Shown here: one piece after another, positions 46,535 through 56,586 of the stretch | Numbering within the stretch: position 1 is the first letter of the stretch | How the letters are laid out: the number at the start of each line of letters is the position of its first letter | Origin: Isoetes taiwanensis | Taxonomy: Eukaryota; Streptophyta; Lycopodiopsida; Isoetales; Isoetaceae | DNA: 64,000 nt | Assembly (NCBI GenBank): GCA_021234155.1 | Contig: JAJEKV010000005.1 | Location: 8,856,216-8,920,215, forward strand | Reading direction: 5' to 3' | The notes under the pieces: generated by a model | Seen by the model: only the letters and a program-made list of their open reading frames with translations | Told to the model about the DNA's origin: nothing | Databases searched by the model: none | Program-made: the position numbers and the translations under genes

Positions 46535-47235
46535 ACGTATCCTACCTTGACAATCCTTGACGATGGTCCTGGTGACCTGCTATCAAATATCATTTAGTAT
46601 ATTTGTTAGTCCTTCTCTCAACTTGAATTCCCTTTAATTATATTGAACTCCACTTGGCTTCCTACCAAGTGATGGGATGGTAAAATAATGCAGAGCATGG
46701 ATCAGTGGCATGCTTGCGTTCATTGTCAATAGCAACCTTCGAAAACTTAGAAGGTGCAGACCAATGTTTCATATTCCTTTATTTTATTAGTCATGGTAAC
46801 AATAGAGTCCTAATCAAGAACTAATATTGTTTAGAGAAACTCTAGTATTTAATATAGTAGTACTAGGATAGTAGCTTCAAGATATTCAAATGTATACCTT
46901 TTATTAGAACTTCATATTTTGAGCGACATCTCCAAAGTCCTTATTTTTCTGGTTGTAGAATTTGCTTTGTGACATTTGTCCATAGGATTAGGTGACCCTA
47001 AGTGCACAATTGCCGAGTTATGCGCAATACTTGAGGTGCTTCTTTCAAAGCCAGAATAATACAGGTGGTACATAGCTTCCATCTGCTGAAATTAGATGAA
47101 GTTACGTAGCGATCTTGTTCTTTTTTTTTGGGTTTTCCAACTTCTTTGGATCCCTCGTTCTGTGTCGACATAAATTTGGTTGGTTTAATACTTTTTTACG
47201 CAATTTGAGCCATTTTACATTTAGGAAATTAAGCT

Positions 47236-48441
47236 TTAAATCCCCCAAGGGTCATTTGCTAGCTCGGTATACATCTTGATAAGAGTTTTTCGAACCTCTA
47301 AATAGGAGATGTATGCAATAATGCTGTCTCTTAATGTAGTTGTTAACAGTTTGCGCATTGATACCATTTGAGCAGTGACTGACATATCAGGGAAAACCTG
47401 ATCTAAATTGTTGAACATATACCAAACGGCATGATCCAACCATGTCATGTTATCCTTGCAGCTGTTTCCTTTGTTTCTAGGTTCGCAGCCACATTTGAAA
47501 TAGGGGCACATTGTTCTCCATACCCTCTTCAAGTAGAATGCATCCCTTGGAATAGTTGGGTAGGCCATATGACCCTTCTGCCTAATGTAGATGAATTCAT
47601 CCTTGCTACATGATTTGTCAAAGAACCTGTGATCAATCTTAAGTTTAATTTTCTCTTTGATAATGATTTTCTCCATTTTTTCAGCGACCATTTTTGCTAC
47701 ACGTTCTGCTTTTGGTGTGATATTCCCCAACATAATTCATGCCTCTCTACTGATTGGAGCAAGAGCCCCAAAATTTTTTGTACGCCATATACCATGGTTG
47801 CAAAACATAGCATGTCCTTCGACTAGTCTTTCAGAGATAATAGGGAACAGATGGCAGTTATGTAATGTGAAACAAAATTCCTTGTCTTCATCACTGATGT
47901 TGGAATTTAGAGTGCTATTCATAGCTTTGCTTCTCTTCTTCATCGGTAGAGATTCACCAAAGGGGTCCTCCTCCTTAGTATTCTTTGTTGACTGGATTGA
48001 TGTGCAAGCTGTACTTTTGGATATACATGAGTTTTTGATTTTGTTTGCTTTTTCGAGGGCTGGAATACAGTGAAAAAATAAAGCTTTAGCTTGATCTTCT
48101 TCCATAGTTGACTGGTAAACCTTATTGGGCAGCTCATCATAGATGGCATCAATAATTGCTACAGCATCATCCCAATTGTCCCCTACTTTGTTCAATTTAG
48201 GAACCATATCTAGCCATGCATTAAACCCCAGATGGGAAATGGCTGATAACTGTTCAGGTTTTCTGGTGGTCTCCTTCTCCAGCAGGATCATATGAATATT
48301 CTGATTTTTGATACAACTGAGCAAAGTTTGGACTGCATAATTAGGGCATGCAATTGTGCTTTTTCCATACCCCATTGGTCCGAGTACACTATTCCATGTT
48401 GGTGGGATAAATTCCACTTCATTCTGTGATTCATCATTATC
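47236..48441 (-). CDS. Penelope-like element ORF1 with P-loop-like motif, one internal stop
   Basis: An exon starts at 48441 after CATAG, with a good branch-point match (CCACTAACTTATG) upstream. It reads DNDESQNEVEFIPPTW, then LGPMGYGKST, which fits the Walker A pattern GxxxxGK[ST]. After it come a predicted helix and a strand (IHMILLEKET). A single in-frame TGA (47739-47737) splits it; the second part has CPYFKCGCEPRNKGNSC, a possible zinc site, and ends NDPWGI at 47236. About 400 codons in all. No clear Walker B or family match, so ATP binding is only a suggestion. It lies 700 bases before the RT on the same strand. Confidence 0.5.
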
Positions 48442-49255
48442 CTATGCATTTCAAGACACATAAGTTAGTGGAGAACCGTATCCAAATATCAAACTACCAA
48501 AAGAGTAGGCTCACAATCTTCCAAAACAGTAAAGATGCCTCACTAGTAGAACCAATGATTTGAAGTTTCTAAAAAAAACCCTGACCGAGCTACCCTTGGC
48601 AACAGCCCACTAGCCCTTCAAACTACCTCAGTCAATCCCTTGGTAGCCTTATCAAACCAAACTATGACTGAGCTCATCATAGCCGGGACATCTTAACTCT
48701 GGAAAACAAGTTATTTAACTTTAATCTTTGTGTCTCTTAGTATTTTCTGCCATCACCAAATCCTTAGGATTATAATTATGTTGGATTATTGCCTTAGGTT
48801 TGGCCTACAATAGGTTAAACTAACCTGCCTAGAAGTCTGTACACATTGTACAAAATGCCTTAACTTATTACTATACCTTTTTAAACTCCTATACTAGGCT
48901 TACTAGTCCTATTGGACTTTAATTTCTTTGGTTATTCCCATCGTGATTAATTTATTAATGACTCCAGAATGAAGATTTTTATACTTTGAGACTATATACA
49001 GTCTTATATTTCACCTCTTTAATCCATAAGGTCTCTCTTAACTACTGGTGTACTTATGTCTTTCCATATTATTCCTACTCAATGGACATGCAACATAGGT
49101 AGAATCATTCTATACCAAGTATGCACAAGAAAATAATGTTGACACTTTCGGTATTGTCAAAACCAAAATATATTGAAAGAAGATTTACCACTATTGTTGT
49201 GCTGTTCCACAACCAAGAGTTTGACTGCAATTATACGTTAATATTATTGTAAAGT

Positions 49256-49624
49256 TTAGCAACAGTAGAGTACTTTTACCAGCTGGTTTAAACCTGTATG
49301 TTTCATTCTGCTCCACAAAATACAGTTCACGGCTATAACTAAGAAGCCAAAGGTTGATAGAAGAAACCTTTTAAGTTTAACAAAATCAGGTTGGTTCAGC
49401 ACCATTACCACTCCAATAGTAACAATGTTATATGATATTTCAGCAAGTAAATACTCATCCCATCCCTTTAAGCAGAAGCCATACATAACAGCAAAAAGAA
49501 GACAATGAGAGATGAACCACCACGTACCTGCAGCCAACCATGCAAACATTAGCAGTAGACCTGGTAAAGATGCAAGGGCCAAAAGGTACATTGGGTGGTT
49601 CATGGCTCTTCGCCCTTCACCCAT
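49256..49624 (-). CDS. Four-helix membrane protein ORF in pseudo-LTR copy B
   Basis: Same 122-residue product as at 42828-43196, with no amino-acid difference. Here it lies between the exon-1 donor (50035) and the ORF1 acceptor (48442), that is, within the predicted intron. Retroelement ORFs with several membrane helices are rare outside envelope genes, and this one shows no signal peptide or Cys-rich ectodomain like an envelope. It may be a captured host exon. Function unknown. Confidence 0.45.
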   Translation of the reverse strand: MGEGRRAMNHPMYLLALASLPGLLLMFAWLAAGTWWFISHCLLFAVMYGFCLKGWDEYLLAEISYNIVTIGVVMVLNQPDFVKLKRFLLSTFGFLVIAVNCILWSRMKHTGLNQLVKVLYCC

Positions 49625-50035
49625 TGTACATCTTTTTGCCCTTGTATTAGTAACTGCTAAAAAGAGAAAGCTTAGAAATTAACTACTGCTGTAGGAGAAC
49701 TTTTTATGTTCTTATTGTGTAACCTACACCATGTTCTTGTTTACCATAACACAATCGATTCAAGTTTACAAATTACAGGTGCTATTAGGCGAATAGCTAA
49801 CCCTTAGTTAGCTTCACACTTAACTGTGAACAAAGGGAAATCCAAACTGTTCCAGAAACTTTTGGCCACGGTTTCCTTCTCCAAGAAATTCTGAAATCTT
49901 ATTTTTTCATAAACTGCTACTTTATTCCTTATGTACCTCTTTTATGATCATGGATACGTCCAGGCTCTGTTATTCTTTATAGGAAATCAGGTTATCTTCA
50001 ATATTATTTGTAAACTTTGTAGGAAGACCTCATAC

Positions 50036-50418
50036 CTGATTTTCTTCTTCATCAGATTGATTTAATTCGTCCATTTGTGTTTCAGGAACGAACTGCTCAC
50101 TAGCATTATTTCCCTTGTAATAACTTGTTTGCCTACGATTCATATTTCCAGCTTTCTTGTGCATGTAGCCTGAACCGCCATCAAAGCTCCTTTTATGGTC
50201 ATACCCTCTTCCTGATCCTCGCCTATCCATGTTTAAGGCCTTGAATCCAACCACAAAGATTCACAATCATATAACTCTTTTGCGTGTCCGCGCATTGGGT
50301 AATCCGGAGGCTCTTCTTCCTCTTGGTTAGAATCACAATCTGAGAAATACCCCATTCTGGGAGTTGTCGATATATGCGCGGGAGCAACAATTACTATCGG
50401 CTGCTTCCTAAATGTCAT
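50036..50418 (-). CDS. Exon 1 of the Penelope-like ORF1, copy B, with internal frameshift
   Basis: Begins MTFRKQPIVIVAPAHISTTP and passes into the same MGYFSDCD sequence as copy A. Around 50255-50290 it differs from copy A in two clusters and shifts frame, resuming as GFKALNMDRRGSG to the acidic end at 50036. The donor CAG/GTATGAG is retained. Spliced to the acceptor at 48441 the reading phase is kept: ...DEEENQ joins DNDESQNEVEF, a run of matching acidic composition. The intron would be 1594 bases and would contain the membrane ORF. Confidence 0.5.
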
Positions 50419-50742
50419 ACTACTGACATTCTAGGGTTCCTAAATCCAATAAAAACTGTGCGTATCAAAAAGCCCACCTTTCTTAAATAACTTATCCATC
50501 ATATGGAAAATGCCTTTACCGTCCCAAGTGTTCCTAAAAACGATTTTTAGCCTTTGCATGTACACATACCAATATAAACCATATGTGTTATAAGATAAAA
50601 GCCTTTCCACCTAACCATTTAAAAACTATCAATACTATATTTCCAATGCTTATGTTTCAAGATCATCTAAATCATTGGAATTATTATTATAGGTTGTCTA
50701 ATAAAAAAAAAAAAAAAAAAAAAAAACCTTCTGGTGCAAGGT

Positions 50743-51239
50743 GCACAGAAAGCCAATACAACCTACATGGAACATCACTTGCAAGTTGTGGGGGCAATAC
50801 TTGTAGTAGCTCTATGATCCTCATGGCGCTCGAGCAGCAATACACCCGCAGGAAAGGTCAGCGCTAGAAACCACAGAGGTGGGTGTCATGCAGGGCTTAT
50901 AATGCTTTGCTAATGGGAAAGCGGTATACCTTTGTGTGATGGACTCTGTTGTCTTCTTTCCTTGCGCTTTCAAATTGAAACAATTACGTTCTATTTATCA
51001 AGAAACAACGTTCGTTGTCCTTCCACAGTTCAAGTAACAGACAATAACAACATAAAACAAAAAAGAACAACCTCAAATAAAAACTTTATTTTACACATGC
51101 GTCCCTCTATGAATGTTACATTTCATCTGCATCGCCACATTGTATTGAGTAAATCTAATGATCACCTCTTCCACAAACCAAATTAAACAAATGCTGTATT
51201 TGGAATTTATAGATCCATGCTACACAATGTGTTGTAGCT
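50743..51239. other. Intergenic DNA to first Helitron end
   Basis: Begins with the right-hand LINE target flank, then AT-rich DNA without a gene. It ends at the Helitron terminus at 51270 and may be internal Helitron sequence. Confidence 0.4.
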
Positions 51240-51270
51240 AAAGCCCGGCAACGCCGGCCAATGTTACTAG
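51240..51270 (+). mobile_element. Helitron 3' terminus
   Basis: AAAGCCCGGCAACGCCGGCC followed by AATGTTACTAG, then T. It shares hairpin and spacing with the terminus at 22498, with one stem base altered. CTAG before T marks the end. The 5' end was not found. Confidence 0.65.
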
Positions 51271-51461
51271 TATTATATTAAAACCAATTACACCTTTAAT
51301 CATTTATGTTGGGCATGCATGCCTAGCACACATGCACCAACACTACAATAGGCACATCTCAATATTTACTATTAATACTATTGCAAAATAAATTCATCAT
51401 CATTTGCTTCTTGGCATTGGCCACCTTTCAAATTTAGTAAGGCAATATAGAATGTATTTGT

Positions 51462-51489
51462 GCCCGGCCACGCCAGCTACTCTTACTAA
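51462..51489 (+). mobile_element. Degenerate Helitron 3' terminus
   Basis: GCCCGGCCACGCCAGC followed by TACTCTTACTAA and T. The hairpin is weakened but position and CTAA|T fit. It lies 219 bp past another Helitron end, suggesting nested or tandem insertions. Confidence 0.5.
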
Positions 51490-51530
51490 TTGCTTACAAT
51501 CTTCAAATATTTATTTTTATGTTTATTTTG

Positions 51531-52035
51531 CTCCAAATATCTATTGTTCAAATTTAGTTTTCAAGCAAGTGAAAATTTTTAGGATTTTTTTTATCATGCT
51601 ACGTTGTATGACCCCTTTTCTTTGTGGACGATGGAGTCTCGCGTCTGGTAGTAGCCGGGAACAGGTCACTGGCCCACCGGAAAGGGTGGCCGAGTGACCT
51701 TCCTCCACAATAAAGAAACATGGGAGAAACAATATAAAACTTTGTCACGGAGCCAAGGGCAGTCACCTCGTCCTTCGGCGAGCTTATCTACCCGAATGAA
51801 GGCGATGGCTCGTCAGAAGCATTTCAAAGGCATTTCTGTGTCATATCTTGCAATTGCAGAAGCAGTGGTATATACTGTTTATAGCGAGTTTCGATATGTT
51901 TTCTACTTTCCTAAAAACATGGACAAAAAAATACACGATCAAAGATCTTGCCATCAAGTGCATGCTTGATCAGCAAATGGCAAAAGACAAAACTTTAGTA
52001 CGCTAGCATCCAATTGGAGGGAGAATATTCAATGT
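51531..52035 (+). repeat. Dispersed repeat copy 1
   Basis: CTCCAAATATCTATTGTTCA through GGAGTCTCGC, GGTCACTGGCCCACCGGAAA and AGCTTATCTACCCGAATGAA to ACTTTAGTACGCTAG is matched at 60590-61085 with few changes. A third partial stretch (CTCGTCAGAAGCATTTCAA...) follows at 52045-52115. No protein domain is recognised; it is probably a transposon family. Confidence 0.8.
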
Positions 52036-53636
52036 CTACTCGAATGAAGTCGACGACTCGTCAGAAGCATTTCAAGGCATTTCTGTGTTGTATCTTACAG
52101 TTGTGGAGGCTTTTGTAGTGTTTGAAGCTCTGGTTCATGTTGCTTAGCGGTTTTTGTCTATATAATTAGGTTTGGAGCAAAAAGATATATTATAGAACAT
52201 GTGTTTGTGGCATTGAATAGCTATGGAGATGGCAAAAGAAGCAGTTCTATCCCGTTACTCAAGCGATCTTCGATATATTTTCTACTTTTCTACTTTGCTA
52301 TCAGATCTTTCTAGTTTTCTACACCGACTAGGCGAGGGCAAGACCTTCATCATGGGTAATACACTAAATAATCTTGCAAATACTCTTAAGCGAAATGCTT
52401 TGTTTTTCAAGCAAAATGCTCTGTTCACTGTCACAGCACTCTTATTCCTATCATGGTTTTTTTCTCGAAGACCCTTCGGGATGGGGGTTTTTTAACCCGA
52501 ATAGTAATATGTTTGTTGCGCCTCCTTTTTGGGTCCCACGGGCCGATTGGTCTTTGTGGACAATAAAAACTTTATTCTATTATATTCCATTCTATTCTAT
52601 TCTATTCGATTCTATTATGATGAATTTTGCCTGCTGATAGTTAGATACTGAGATAGTCACATTTCAGGGTTAAGGAAATCATAAATAACTTTTGCTTTTG
52701 AAGAACCTCTCAGCCCTAAAATGGATTTGCAACATGCTTTGCTGGTTGAATTCATTGATATTGCAAATACAAATAACATGTGAGTTGATAAATCAAACTC
52801 AAAGTAAGATAAAAATTGAATCTACCTGCATAGTTGTTGGAGGATTGAGTCTTAAGTGTCAAAAGCTTGGAGCATTTTTAGGTTCAAAAATCCCCCTTGT
52901 GAAGGCAAGGTTTTGAGCATCTCAGATGATTAGCATCTTTACACAGAATTTGAACAGCTTGAGAATAAAGATAATGGCTGTTTAATTGTTCCAGACAGTG
53001 CCATAACAAAGTAATGTAATTTTAAAATATCAAGAGCCGTGTATCTTGCATATCTCCATATCTGAAGTCTTTTTTTATGCTATTGCAGGTCTAAGATATG
53101 TGGAATTTTGATCTTGATAGACCACTTTAGAGAGTGGTATCAATTCAAGTCCACAGATTCAGGAACCTTCCCAAAATCAGTTTCTACAAGAAGCAACAAT
53201 CTTGGACGACATGACCCCAGAATGCACACCATAATATGTAAGTTCGAGTCACAACGCACTATTATTGTGGACTATACTATATTTTTTCGCATATCGACCA
53301 TGAGGTTATATTTTAGCTTTGCGTTCAACTGCTTTTGCAGACCACGTAATTGAACATATTTGTGCTTCTCATATCACGCTCAAAATGCCATAGAAAAAGC
53401 CTGTTTGATGTATCACTTTAGAAGTTATGTACATTGTCTAATAGCATGAAACATTTTAGGAACTTCTTGCTATTCACTTACGTGTATCAACTACTCATTT
53501 AAATTCTCAGATATCACCTTATGGAAAAAAAAAGGCAGTTGTTGTTGGTGATGCGTAACTTGCGAGGAACTAATCCCCAACAATGCTTATATCATCGAGT
53601 GCCTCACTTTATATGCACATAACAATTACAAAAATA
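52036..53636. other. Intergenic DNA with a possible LINE/SINE tail
   Basis: At 52465-52620 CGAAGACCCTTCGGGATGGG, a TTTTTTAACCCGAATAGT run, GTGGACAATAAAAACTTT and then a TATTC pentanucleotide array resemble the 3' end of a non-LTR element. No coding gene supported; an exon-like stretch around 53090-53240 has no recognisable domain. Confidence 0.45.
52573..52617. repeat. TATTC pentanucleotide array
   Basis: TATTATATTCCATTCTATTC and on, repeating TATTC with variants up to about 52617. Directly follows an AATAAAAACTTT signal, so it may be a retroposon tail. Confidence 0.75.
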
Positions 53637-54043
53637 GACATTATCAACACAAACCATTGCATTTAACACATTTAAATTAAAATCCCCCTTAAACCCCCTT
53701 TGGTTTGGGTGCATATTCACACGGGGGGTTACTTCGGGCAACGAGAGCTGTCGGATGGGCATATTTGCCTTTTATTCCAAGATCTGAACCGTACATAGCG
53801 ATCCTCGTTTGTGGGGTATGCATGTACAAGTTTTTGTATACTGTATATTAAAGTTTGCAAAATACTATAAGGTTTGAGAAAATATACTTAATGGTGTTAA
53901 TTTTGTACATGTATTGTAAATATATTTTTGGGGCTCTCGCTGCCCTACGTAACCCCCGTGTGAATATGCACCCAAACCAAAGGGGGTTTAAGGGGGATTT
54001 TAATTTAAATGTGTTAAATGCAATGGTTTGTGTTGATAATGTC
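53637..54043. mobile_element. Foldback element with inverted arms of about 118 bp
   Basis: GACATTATCAACACAAACCA at 53637 is the inverse of TGGTTTGTGTTGATAATGTC ending at 54043. The arms continue through CCCCCTTAAACCCCCTTTGG and GTGTGAATATGCACCC to the GCTCTCG / CGAGAGC block. A loop of about 170 bp separates them. A clear target duplication was not found. No coding capacity; Mutator-like or foldback class is likely. Confidence 0.85.
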
Positions 54044-55399
54044 AATGGTAGTTGTGTGTTGATTGCTATATTAAAAAAATTTTGGGCCCTTGGGGGCCTA
54101 ACAAAAGCAAAACATAGATAAACTTTTAAGGGTCTAAATCGTTAAACAACCTACTCGTATGAACAACAGTTTAGTAAAACTAATGGCAACGACATTTGCC
54201 ATTACTTGGGGCTTGTGCTTTTAGTCTCAATTTGCTAGAAGAGCCACTTGGAAATGAGAAGGCTTCCTATTCTGAAATGTAAATATGAAGCACAATAAAA
54301 TTGGAACCAAGTATGTGTATATGTACAAGAAACTTATCCCAGCCTTTTGTATACACTAAACATCCCTGCTATTCTACCAAGGTGAATAAGTTACAATTTT
54401 TTCTTTGAAATCAAACTAAATAATGTTCACACTACAAAGAGGTGTGAATAAATAGCAACATGTGATAACATCTATTGTGGCATTGTGTCGCACCATTGCC
54501 TGAGTTGAAAACAAATCCACAGCTTGAGTTGAAAACAAATCCACAGCTTCAAAAGATGTTCCTAAAATGCATACAAAAGTAAACCATCAAACATGTTCAT
54601 ATATTGCAGATGATTCTATTTTCCAATTTACTTCCTATTTATGCACGATTTTCACCTAACTTTTTCTAAATTTCTAAGGCATCTTAAGGACAACAAGTTG
54701 AACATATCACTTTCACATCTTCAAGATCTTGAGGGATAAAAAGAATCAGGAAGTAGAAAAAGAGATGGAAGATCTCTGCTTGCTTTCTACTTCTAATTCT
54801 ACACGTATTCTACACATTTGCTGACCATGCTATACCAACATTCGTATCATTGTTTTAAATGAAGTAGAAAACTATGCTTACTTTGGAAAGAAGCGCATCA
54901 ACTTTGCTTTGTCTACTGCAAATCTTGTTGAAATTGCATCTACCTGGTCATTTTTGCAGAGAAAAATAGGATTAGACATAGACCATGAACTACTGTGTTA
55001 CAATCATATAAGATGCATACGTTAATATCAACATCTGAGTAGGATTTCTCCACCTCATCTCCAGCATAATCCTGTCCAGTTCCTTCTTAATATTTTCACC
55101 CAAAACCTGCAGGCACAAAAGTTGTCACTTGACCATCCTGAACCAGGGACATTTAAAAGCACAGACTCTTGTCGTTGTTGGCAGTTTCACATCAGGCTTT
55201 AGAAAAAGAGGCAATGGAACCTCTTTGATTTCATGCAAAATGAATGCTCCTTAGGCTCATTGAGAAGTAATCAACTTTGATTTGAGGTACGCTATAAGGT
55301 TTTTTAAATAATCTGTATCATAATCTGCATGAGCATTGTGCAACTTTGAGCCTACATAAAGGAATAGCCAGAATACAAGAATGCTCATCGGGGTAGCAC
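54044..55399. other. Intergenic; isolated exon-like pieces on the minus strand
   Basis: Open pieces with splice-like borders, such as 55106-55054 (VLGENIKKELDRIMLEM) and 54943-54880 (VDAISTRFAVDKAKL), occur on the strand of the FemAB-like fragment. Their phases do not join, so they are noted but not called. Confidence 0.3.
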
Positions 55400-55745
55400 T
55401 TCCACTGTCCTCCAAGCAAGACAAAAAGGCATGAGAAATAAACGGGTTGGCAGAATCTGCTCCAGCTGAATCGAGAGCACATGCATCCCAATCTTGTGCT
55501 GGAATCAGACCAATTGATGACACAACTGAGACTGTCATTGCATATGAACCTCCAGGCACTGTCGAATTAGCCTAACAATATTAATACCCATCATTCTTAA
55601 TCGTAAGATTGGCTGCCTTATTTGCCGTTGTCGATGAAACAAACGCACATTACTGAGTTAAGAATACCTCAGGCACTAATGGAATAGTGAACTCTTGGGC
55701 AATTGGCGGACTGTTACGACCCCAGTTAATGCTTGCAGAAACCAG
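55400..55745 (-). pseudogene. FemAB-like N-acyltransferase (DUF482) gene fragment
   Basis: Two in-phase pieces. An exon ending at 55668 reads NWGRNSPPIAQEFTIPLVPE before GTATTC. After a 96-base intron, an exon from 55571 reads ANSTVPGGSYAMTVSVV, then IGLIPAQDWDACALD and NPFISHAFLSCLEDSGSA. The last blocks match the start of the DUF482/peptidoglycan-biosynthesis-type acyltransferase family, present in bacteria and as plastid-type proteins in plants (usual form: IPxxDWN...NPFLSHxFLxALExSGS). The substrate in plants is not established. The remainder of the domain is missing after SGSAT, so this is a truncated copy. Confidence 0.55.
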
Positions 55746-56522
55746 AGTATTCGACCTCCCCTGGTACATATAGAAAAAATGCCTCTTTCAAATCTAGCTC
55801 TGGTATTTTTTTTCAACAAAGACATGGTTTGACCGGTTTGAGTAAAGCTCCAGGTGCGAGCGAGAAAATAAGAAATGATTCAAAGCCAGTGGTTTCTTGT
55901 AGAGCAAGAACCTTGTAGAGCAAGAACCTCAACATCAACATAGTGCTAGACAGATAATTTTACCTGTTGAGAAAACCGAATCTTGCCATACCCCACCTTA
56001 AGACAATAGCCAAGGTTCCAATGCTCCATAGTTACGACCTCCTCTCAAAAATCCAGCCAGATGAACTGACGGATTTGCAAACTGAAGATAATCACCAACA
56101 GGGCTTAGCTCCGGATCTACCTCGAACCCTGATTCCCAACACATAACCCATTGCTCCGGATCTACCTCGAACCCTGATTCCCAACACATAACCCTAAAAT
56201 GGGTTATCTCGAGGCTTGCATGTCTAGCAGAATATGATACTACAAGAAAATACAATAATATAATAAATAAAGAAATATATGACATATGGGTCTAAGCCAT
56301 TGGAATTAGGCATCAAAATTGGTTTAAGCGTATGCGCACTCTAGATATACTAATTAGTATACCTCATCAAATACATCCATGAAATCATATAAAAACCTTA
56401 GGAAAAAACGTACAAAAATACAAAAGAAACCCCCTGTTATTTTGCTACATATTACGGAGCCAGCATATTTTAGTCATGTTTTTCTCATTGCGATCCAAAA
56501 TATTTATAACCTCTCAGCTTAC
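55746..56522. other. Intergenic DNA with a 45-bp duplication
   Basis: GCTCCGGATCTACCTCGAAC begins at 56108 and 56153, two near-identical 45-bp units. On the minus strand this keeps a frame and duplicates VMCWESGFEVDPE. No domain is recognised. Confidence 0.6.
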
Positions 56523-56550
56523 GTCCAGCAACGCTGGACACCATTACTAG
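56523..56550 (+). mobile_element. Helitron 3' terminus with perfect hairpin
   Basis: GTCCAGC-AAC-GCTGGAC forms a perfect 7-bp stem, then ACCATTACTAG followed by T. Same AAC loop and spacing as the other ends in the window, but stem bases changed in compensating pairs. The 5' end was not found. Confidence 0.7.
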
Positions 56551-56564
56551 TACAAGAAATTTAT

Positions 56565-56586
56565 CGCGGCGGCCAAGGCCGCCGCG
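56565..56586. repeat. Perfect GC hairpin, 10-bp stem with AA loop
   Basis: CGCGGCGGCC-AA-GGCCGCCGCG, 14 bases after a Helitron end, in a region otherwise AT-rich. The TACAAGAAATTTAT before it resembles the start of CACTA-type termini (CACTACAAGAAA), so it could mark the terminus of another transposon. Confidence 0.7.

Larger units (their letters stand above)
42157..50702 (-). mobile_element. Penelope-like retroelement with 2.1-kb direct repeats (pseudo-LTRs), no GIY-YIG endonuclease
   Basis: The 8.5-kb unit lies between two A-runs (42128-42156, 50703-50726) belonging to one LINE tail. Reading on the minus strand: 5' repeat (50702-48580) with exon 1 and a membrane ORF, then a P-loop-like ORF (48441-47236), the reverse transcriptase (46534-44510), and the 3' repeat (44270-42161). 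Penelope elements commonly carry such direct pseudo-LTRs, may keep introns, and have RTs distinct from LINE and LTR types. Those lacking the endonuclease domain have been linked to telomeric ends in several eukaryotes. The repeats differ by few substitutions and small indels, so insertion is recent. Confidence 0.8.
48580..50702 (-). repeat. Pseudo-LTR copy B (5' side of the element)
   Basis: Starts CCTGACCGAGCTACCCTTGG and ends ATAGGTTGTCTAATA. Compared with copy A it has small indels (for example TCCTATTGGAC after TTACTAG near 48908) and three tight difference clusters inside the exon-1 ORF. If the element is transcribed on the minus strand this copy would supply promoter and first exon. Confidence 0.95.

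Noticed and set aside
47570-47640. FIYIRQKGHMAYPTIP as a GIY-YIG endonuclease motif
   Set aside because: The spacing and the second YIG element do not fit, and the downstream Arg/Glu residues of the family are not recognisable.
42161-50702. Interpretation of the direct repeats as true LTRs of a gypsy or copia element
   Set aside because: The repeats lack TG...CA ends and a 4-6 bp target duplication; no primer-binding site, protease, RNase H or integrase is seen; the RT motifs are of Penelope type.
41861-50726. Single long retroelement running from the LINE tail to the second poly(A)
   Set aside because: The LINE reads on plus and the RT on minus; the split target duplication is better explained by insertion into the A-tail.
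55054-55106. Short exon-like piece VLGENIKKELDRIMLEM as part of the FemAB-like gene
   Set aside because: Joining it to the next exon-like piece gives a stop; phases do not match.
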